Assembly: GCA_002315195.1 (NCBI GenBank)
Contig: DCGD01000015.1
Coordinates: 15,531-26,286 of the forward strand
DNA: 10,756 bases
DNA from: Prevotellaceae bacterium UBA1787
Lineage (GTDB): Bacteria > Bacteroidota > Bacteroidia > Bacteroidales > Bacteroidaceae
Direction of reading: 5' to 3'
A program made the position numbers and the translations under genes. Under the pieces are notes generated by a model. That model was not told where the DNA came from. It did not search any database and saw nothing but the letters and a program-made list of their open reading frames with translations. This document shows, piece after piece, positions 8,239 through 10,756 of the stretch (within the stretch, counting starts at the first letter, position 1; each line of letters begins with the position of its first letter).

Positions 8239-9369
8239 TCAGCGTAACACAAATGACTTTGTAATTTCCTCTGAATCGCCTCCGTAAAAATCAATTGTAA
8301 CGTGGCGTTTCGACACATTCAATTTATAGCTTCCCGCCGAAAACGAACGCTCATAATGTTTCAATCCATTTCGATATTCATCAAAGAGCGGAGTTTCATC
8401 CTTCAGTTTTTCGCCACTGTCAGACGTCGCCGTCTTTTTTCTTCCTTCACCATACTGAGAAGCACCCTGGGAAACGACTGAATAAAACTTTCCCTTTTCG
8501 CTTGACCATACGCTGTTCATGGTCATCTGCGTAATGCGTCCCCCGTCGCCATACCAATCCGCCAACTCGGTACTGTGTACATGGCCACAGAGACAAATGG
8601 CATTTCTCCGTGCGAACAATGCACGAAAATGCCTCCGCGCCTCGGTGTCTTTTTCGCCGGCACCACCATGGAAGAACCAACGACAACTGCTGCTGTCGTA
8701 TGGAAAGAGAGGTCCGTGAACCAAAATGAAAGTATGTCTTGCTCCGTCGGTCGCCTTGAGCAACTTTTCTAACTCTTCATCATCAGGGCGATTGAAATCA
8801 AGCACAAGGAAAGCGTCATCGCCAATGGTAAAACTGAAGGTTGTTTTCTCTATCTTCCTACCAAGTTCCAACGACATGCGTTCGGGCATGTACTGGCGAT
8901 AGACTTTGTCCGCATCCACGCCGCGAATGTCATGATTACCCACAACAGTGACAAAAGGCAATCCACCCATTTCCTGTTTGAATCGGTTCATGACATCGTC
9001 AAGCATCTTGCGGTGCACCTCGCCTTTTCCGCAATCGCCCTGGATGAGGTCGCCCGTCTGTAATACCATTCTCGTGTCGGGGGTAACCAGTCGTGACGCC
9101 CGTTTCAGGAGTTTGGGGCAACGCTCGCGCCACATTTCTCCGTTGCGCGCAAACTCCGCCCTTTGTACCCGGTTGAGCCATTCCACCTTTTCATTGTAAT
9201 TGGAATGGTATATGTCGGCTGGTTCCGCGTCAAAATGGGTGTCGCCCAAAATGACAATGGAATACTTGCCTTTGGATGGTTTCTTCGCCATCAAGGGGGA
9301 ACAATCACCCGAAAAGGCGAGTTTCCCCAACCCCAACATTGACAATGCCAAAAAAGACCGTCTATCCAT
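8239..9369 (-). CDS. Exported calcineurin-like metallophosphoesterase with twin-arginine signal
   Basis: A 376-aa phosphoesterase. The N-terminus MDRRSFLALSMLGLGKLAF carries a twin-arginine motif (RR followed by S-F-L) and a short, weakly hydrophobic core, as in Tat signals, so it probably folds in the cytoplasm and acts in the periplasm. The metal-binding set of the calcineurin-like superfamily is complete: D43 and H45 in GDTHFD, D107 in TGDLIQGD, N145 and H146 in GNHD, H218 in VHGP, and H263 and H265 in GHVH. It lacks the nucleotide-binding second domain of the 5'-nucleotidase in this window. After the catalytic domain come a charged Lys/Glu-rich stretch (about 308-325) and a short beta tail. 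The substrate cannot be read from sequence. It starts 4 nt after the dehydrogenase stop, so the two are very likely co-translated. A Sec signal is the alternative if the host lacks TatC. Confidence 0.88.
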   Translation of the reverse strand: MDRRSFLALSMLGLGKLAFSGDCSPLMAKKPSKGKYSIVILGDTHFDAEPADIYHSNYNEKVEWLNRVQRAEFARNGEMWRERCPKLLKRASRLVTPDTRMVLQTGDLIQGDCGKGEVHRKMLDDVMNRFKQEMGGLPFVTVVGNHDIRGVDADKVYRQYMPERMSLELGRKIEKTTFSFTIGDDAFLVLDFNRPDDEELEKLLKATDGARHTFILVHGPLFPYDSSSCRWFFHGGAGEKDTEARRHFRALFARRNAICLCGHVHSTELADWYGDGGRITQMTMNSVWSSEKGKFYSVVSQGASQYGEGRKKTATSDSGEKLKDETPLFDEYRNGLKHYERSFSAGSYKLNVSKRHVTIDFYGGDSEEITKSFVLR

Positions 9370-9373
9370 AAAT

Positions 9374-10540
9374 TCAGCGATAGGATCGTTTCAATATTTT
9401 CACCATTTCTGCATGGGTCAGCGGTTGAATGTCCTGTGTCGTCAACCGCGTCATCACTTCAATGGCATTCGTCGCCATGGCGTCAAACTCTTCGGGAACT
9501 ATGCCGTAATCGCTCATTTTCAAGTCGGACACGCCACATTCCGACTGTAAAAGCGTCAACGCCTGAAGAAAATCCTCCGGGTCCTTTGCATTCTCCATGC
9601 CCATCAACCGCGCCATCCGCACAAAGCGTTCGTCAGCGACATGTTGGCTTATGATGGTGCTGAAATAGGCGTGACTTATCATGATCAAACCCGCGCCATG
9701 GGGTAATTTTTCGTGGTATGCGCTCAGCGCATGTTCTATGCTGTGTTCCGCCGTACAAGTGGAAGCCATCATGGAATACCCGGACAACATGGCGGCAAAC
9801 GACAGATGGGAGCGGGCTTCAATGTCGTTGCCGTCCCTGCAACAAATCGGGAGGTACCTGGTTACTGAAGTGATGACCTTTTCCTGTATCATTTCACTAA
9901 AAATGTTTTCCGTGCGGCAGATGTAGCCTTCAAGCGAATGGAAAAGGGCGTCGAATCCTTGAAGGGCCGTGAAAGTCGGTGGAACGGTCAGCGTCAATTC
10001 AGGATCGACAATTGCATAGTCGGCGCAACTGCCGAGAATGCCCATTTTCTCATTGGTTTCCAAATTTGTTATCACACCGGCGATGTCCACCTCGGAACCG
10101 GTGCCGGAGGTAGTTGGAATGGCTATCCACGGCAACGGTTTTCGTTTCATCGGTTGCCTCCTCCCCGTGCCTCCAATGGCGTAATCCCACAAGTCGCCAC
10201 CGTTCGTAGCCAACATGGCCATTAGTTTGGCGGCATCCATCACACTTCCGCCACCCAAGGCGACAACAAAGTCACAACCCTCCATTACGGCAGCCTGCGC
10301 CCCAGCCTCTACCGTTTCTTTATGTGGATTCGCCTCCACCTTGTCGAAGATGACACTGTCCACACCTGCCTGCGACAATTCTTGAACGGTTCTTTCCAAA
10401 TAACCATTCGCACGGACTGATTTTCCATTGGAAATGACCAGCAACGCTTTCTTACCCGGCAAGGCAAGCGTGTGCAGTTCATTCAACTTGCCGGCTCCAA
10501 ACAACACCTTCGTTGAAACCAAAAACTTATATTGCAACAT
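9374..10540 (-). CDS. Iron-containing alcohol dehydrogenase
   Basis: A 388-aa group III, NAD(P)-dependent alcohol dehydrogenase, cytosolic, which interconverts alcohols and aldehydes or ketones. Family marks in order: KVLFGAGKL near the N-terminus; the dinucleotide loop ALGGGSVMDAAK (94-105); PTTSGTGSEV (142-151); and the metal ligands D197 and H201 in GFDALFHSLEGY, H266 in AEHSIEHALSAYH, and H281 in LPHGAG. The spacing from H266 to H281 is 15 residues; in E. coli FucO (263 to 277) it is 14. The AYHEKLPHG form seems to belong to a butanol or 1,3-propanediol dehydrogenase-like subgroup, but the substrate is not certain. Length is normal for the family. It follows an upstream gene end by 36 nt, without a convincing promoter, and precedes the metallophosphoesterase by 4 nt. 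Its link to the envelope proteins downstream is unclear. Confidence 0.93.
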   Translation of the reverse strand: MLQYKFLVSTKVLFGAGKLNELHTLALPGKKALLVISNGKSVRANGYLERTVQELSQAGVDSVIFDKVEANPHKETVEAGAQAAVMEGCDFVVALGGGSVMDAAKLMAMLATNGGDLWDYAIGGTGRRQPMKRKPLPWIAIPTTSGTGSEVDIAGVITNLETNEKMGILGSCADYAIVDPELTLTVPPTFTALQGFDALFHSLEGYICRTENIFSEMIQEKVITSVTRYLPICCRDGNDIEARSHLSFAAMLSGYSMMASTCTAEHSIEHALSAYHEKLPHGAGLIMISHAYFSTIISQHVADERFVRMARLMGMENAKDPEDFLQALTLLQSECGVSDLKMSDYGIVPEEFDAMATNAIEVMTRLTTQDIQPLTHAEMVKILKRSYR

Positions 10541-10576
10541 TTTACTATATGCTTTGAATATGAAACCAAAGAATCT

Positions 10577-10756
10577 TTATCTGCCTTGTTTCTTCACATG
10601 CTTCGGCTTTCTGCTGACTGCCTTTACGAAATAATTCTTGATGCGCAGTTTCTGTTCGTCGGTAGCCGTCAAATATCGACAGTTTCCATCAGCGGCCGGC
10701 GTGAATTTGGTCATGCCTTCACCTTCAACCTTGACATTGCCGCGTTCAGACAAGCC
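10577..10756 (-). CDS. C-terminal end of an unidentified basic protein (partial)
   Basis: Reading leftward from the window edge, one frame stays open for 59 codons and ends at TAA (10579-10577). The start lies outside the window. The peptide has protein-like composition: GLSERGNVKVEGEGMTKF, then TPAADGNCRYLTATDEQK (19-36), a likely helix KLRIKNYFVKAV (36-47), and a strongly basic tail ending KPKHVKKQGR. Such a tail is often seen in nucleic-acid-binding or ribosome-associated proteins, but that is only a hint and I do not recognise the family. It shares strand with the dehydrogenase gene 36 nt downstream and no terminator is visible between them, so it could belong to the same transcript. Opposite-strand ORFs here are less protein-like. 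Confidence 0.7.
   Translation of the reverse strand, partial: GLSERGNVKVEGEGMTKFTPAADGNCRYLTATDEQKLRIKNYFVKAVSRKPKHVKKQGR

Noticed and set aside
10541..10576. Promoter for the alcohol dehydrogenase gene
   Set aside because: A TTTG is present, but nothing resembling TAnnTTTG lies about 20 nt after it, so I did not call one.
10428..10634. 68-codon + strand frame across the start of the dehydrogenase gene
   Set aside because: It overlaps the conserved dehydrogenase N-terminus and the - strand gene end at 10577-10756, which is more protein-like.
1..10756. CRISPR arrays, insertion sequences, tRNA genes, defence or phage genes
   Set aside because: No repeated spacer pattern, transposase motif, terminal inverted repeats or tRNA-like cloverleaf was seen; coding genes fill nearly the whole window.

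Overview
The window looks like chromosomal DNA from a member of the Bacteroidota, most likely the Bacteroidales (Prevotella/Bacteroides-like). Reasons: a DUF5723-type outer-membrane protein next to a large lipoprotein of a Bacteroidales-type family, acidic residues just after the lipobox cysteines (a Bacteroidota surface-export trait), few Shine-Dalgarno sequences, and one possible promoter of the TTTG / TAnnTTTG type. The genus is not resolved. I see no rRNA, tRNA, CRISPR array, insertion sequence, prophage or defence gene.

Layout. Positions 1-3378 (+ strand) hold the 3' end of a respiratory complex I operon: the C-terminal part of nuoL, then complete nuoM and nuoN. These are the three antiporter-like membrane subunits that drive ion pumping. 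Positions 3379-3463 are a short convergent gap with a strong hairpin followed by five T, a good terminator for the nuo operon. From 10756 down to 3464 every gene is on the - strand with gaps of 4-48 nt, so they may be co-transcribed. In transcription order they are: the C-terminus of an unidentified basic protein (cut by the window edge), an iron-containing alcohol dehydrogenase, an exported calcineurin-like metallophosphoesterase with a twin-arginine signal, a 568-aa lipoprotein of unknown function, a DUF5723-type predicted outer-membrane beta-barrel, and a lipoprotein 5'-nucleotidase of the UshA type.

How they fit together. NuoL/M/N couple quinone reduction to ion export. The - strand group mixes one cytosolic oxidoreductase with four cell-envelope proteins, two of which are metal-dependent phosphoesterases with complete metal-binding motifs. 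A role in phosphate or nucleotide scavenging at the cell surface is a reasonable inference but is not shown by sequence alone. The three promoter-distal genes (3464-8190) look lower in GC than their flanks, and a possible promoter lies just upstream of them, so they may form a separate unit.

Most noteworthy: NuoM has leucine (L226) where the family normally has the central pumping lysine of its half-channel, while NuoN in the same operon keeps its equivalent lysine. The lipoprotein/DUF5723/5'-nucleotidase trio is the best candidate for an undescribed envelope module. The right edge also carries a 59-codon gene end (10577-10756) that is easy to miss.
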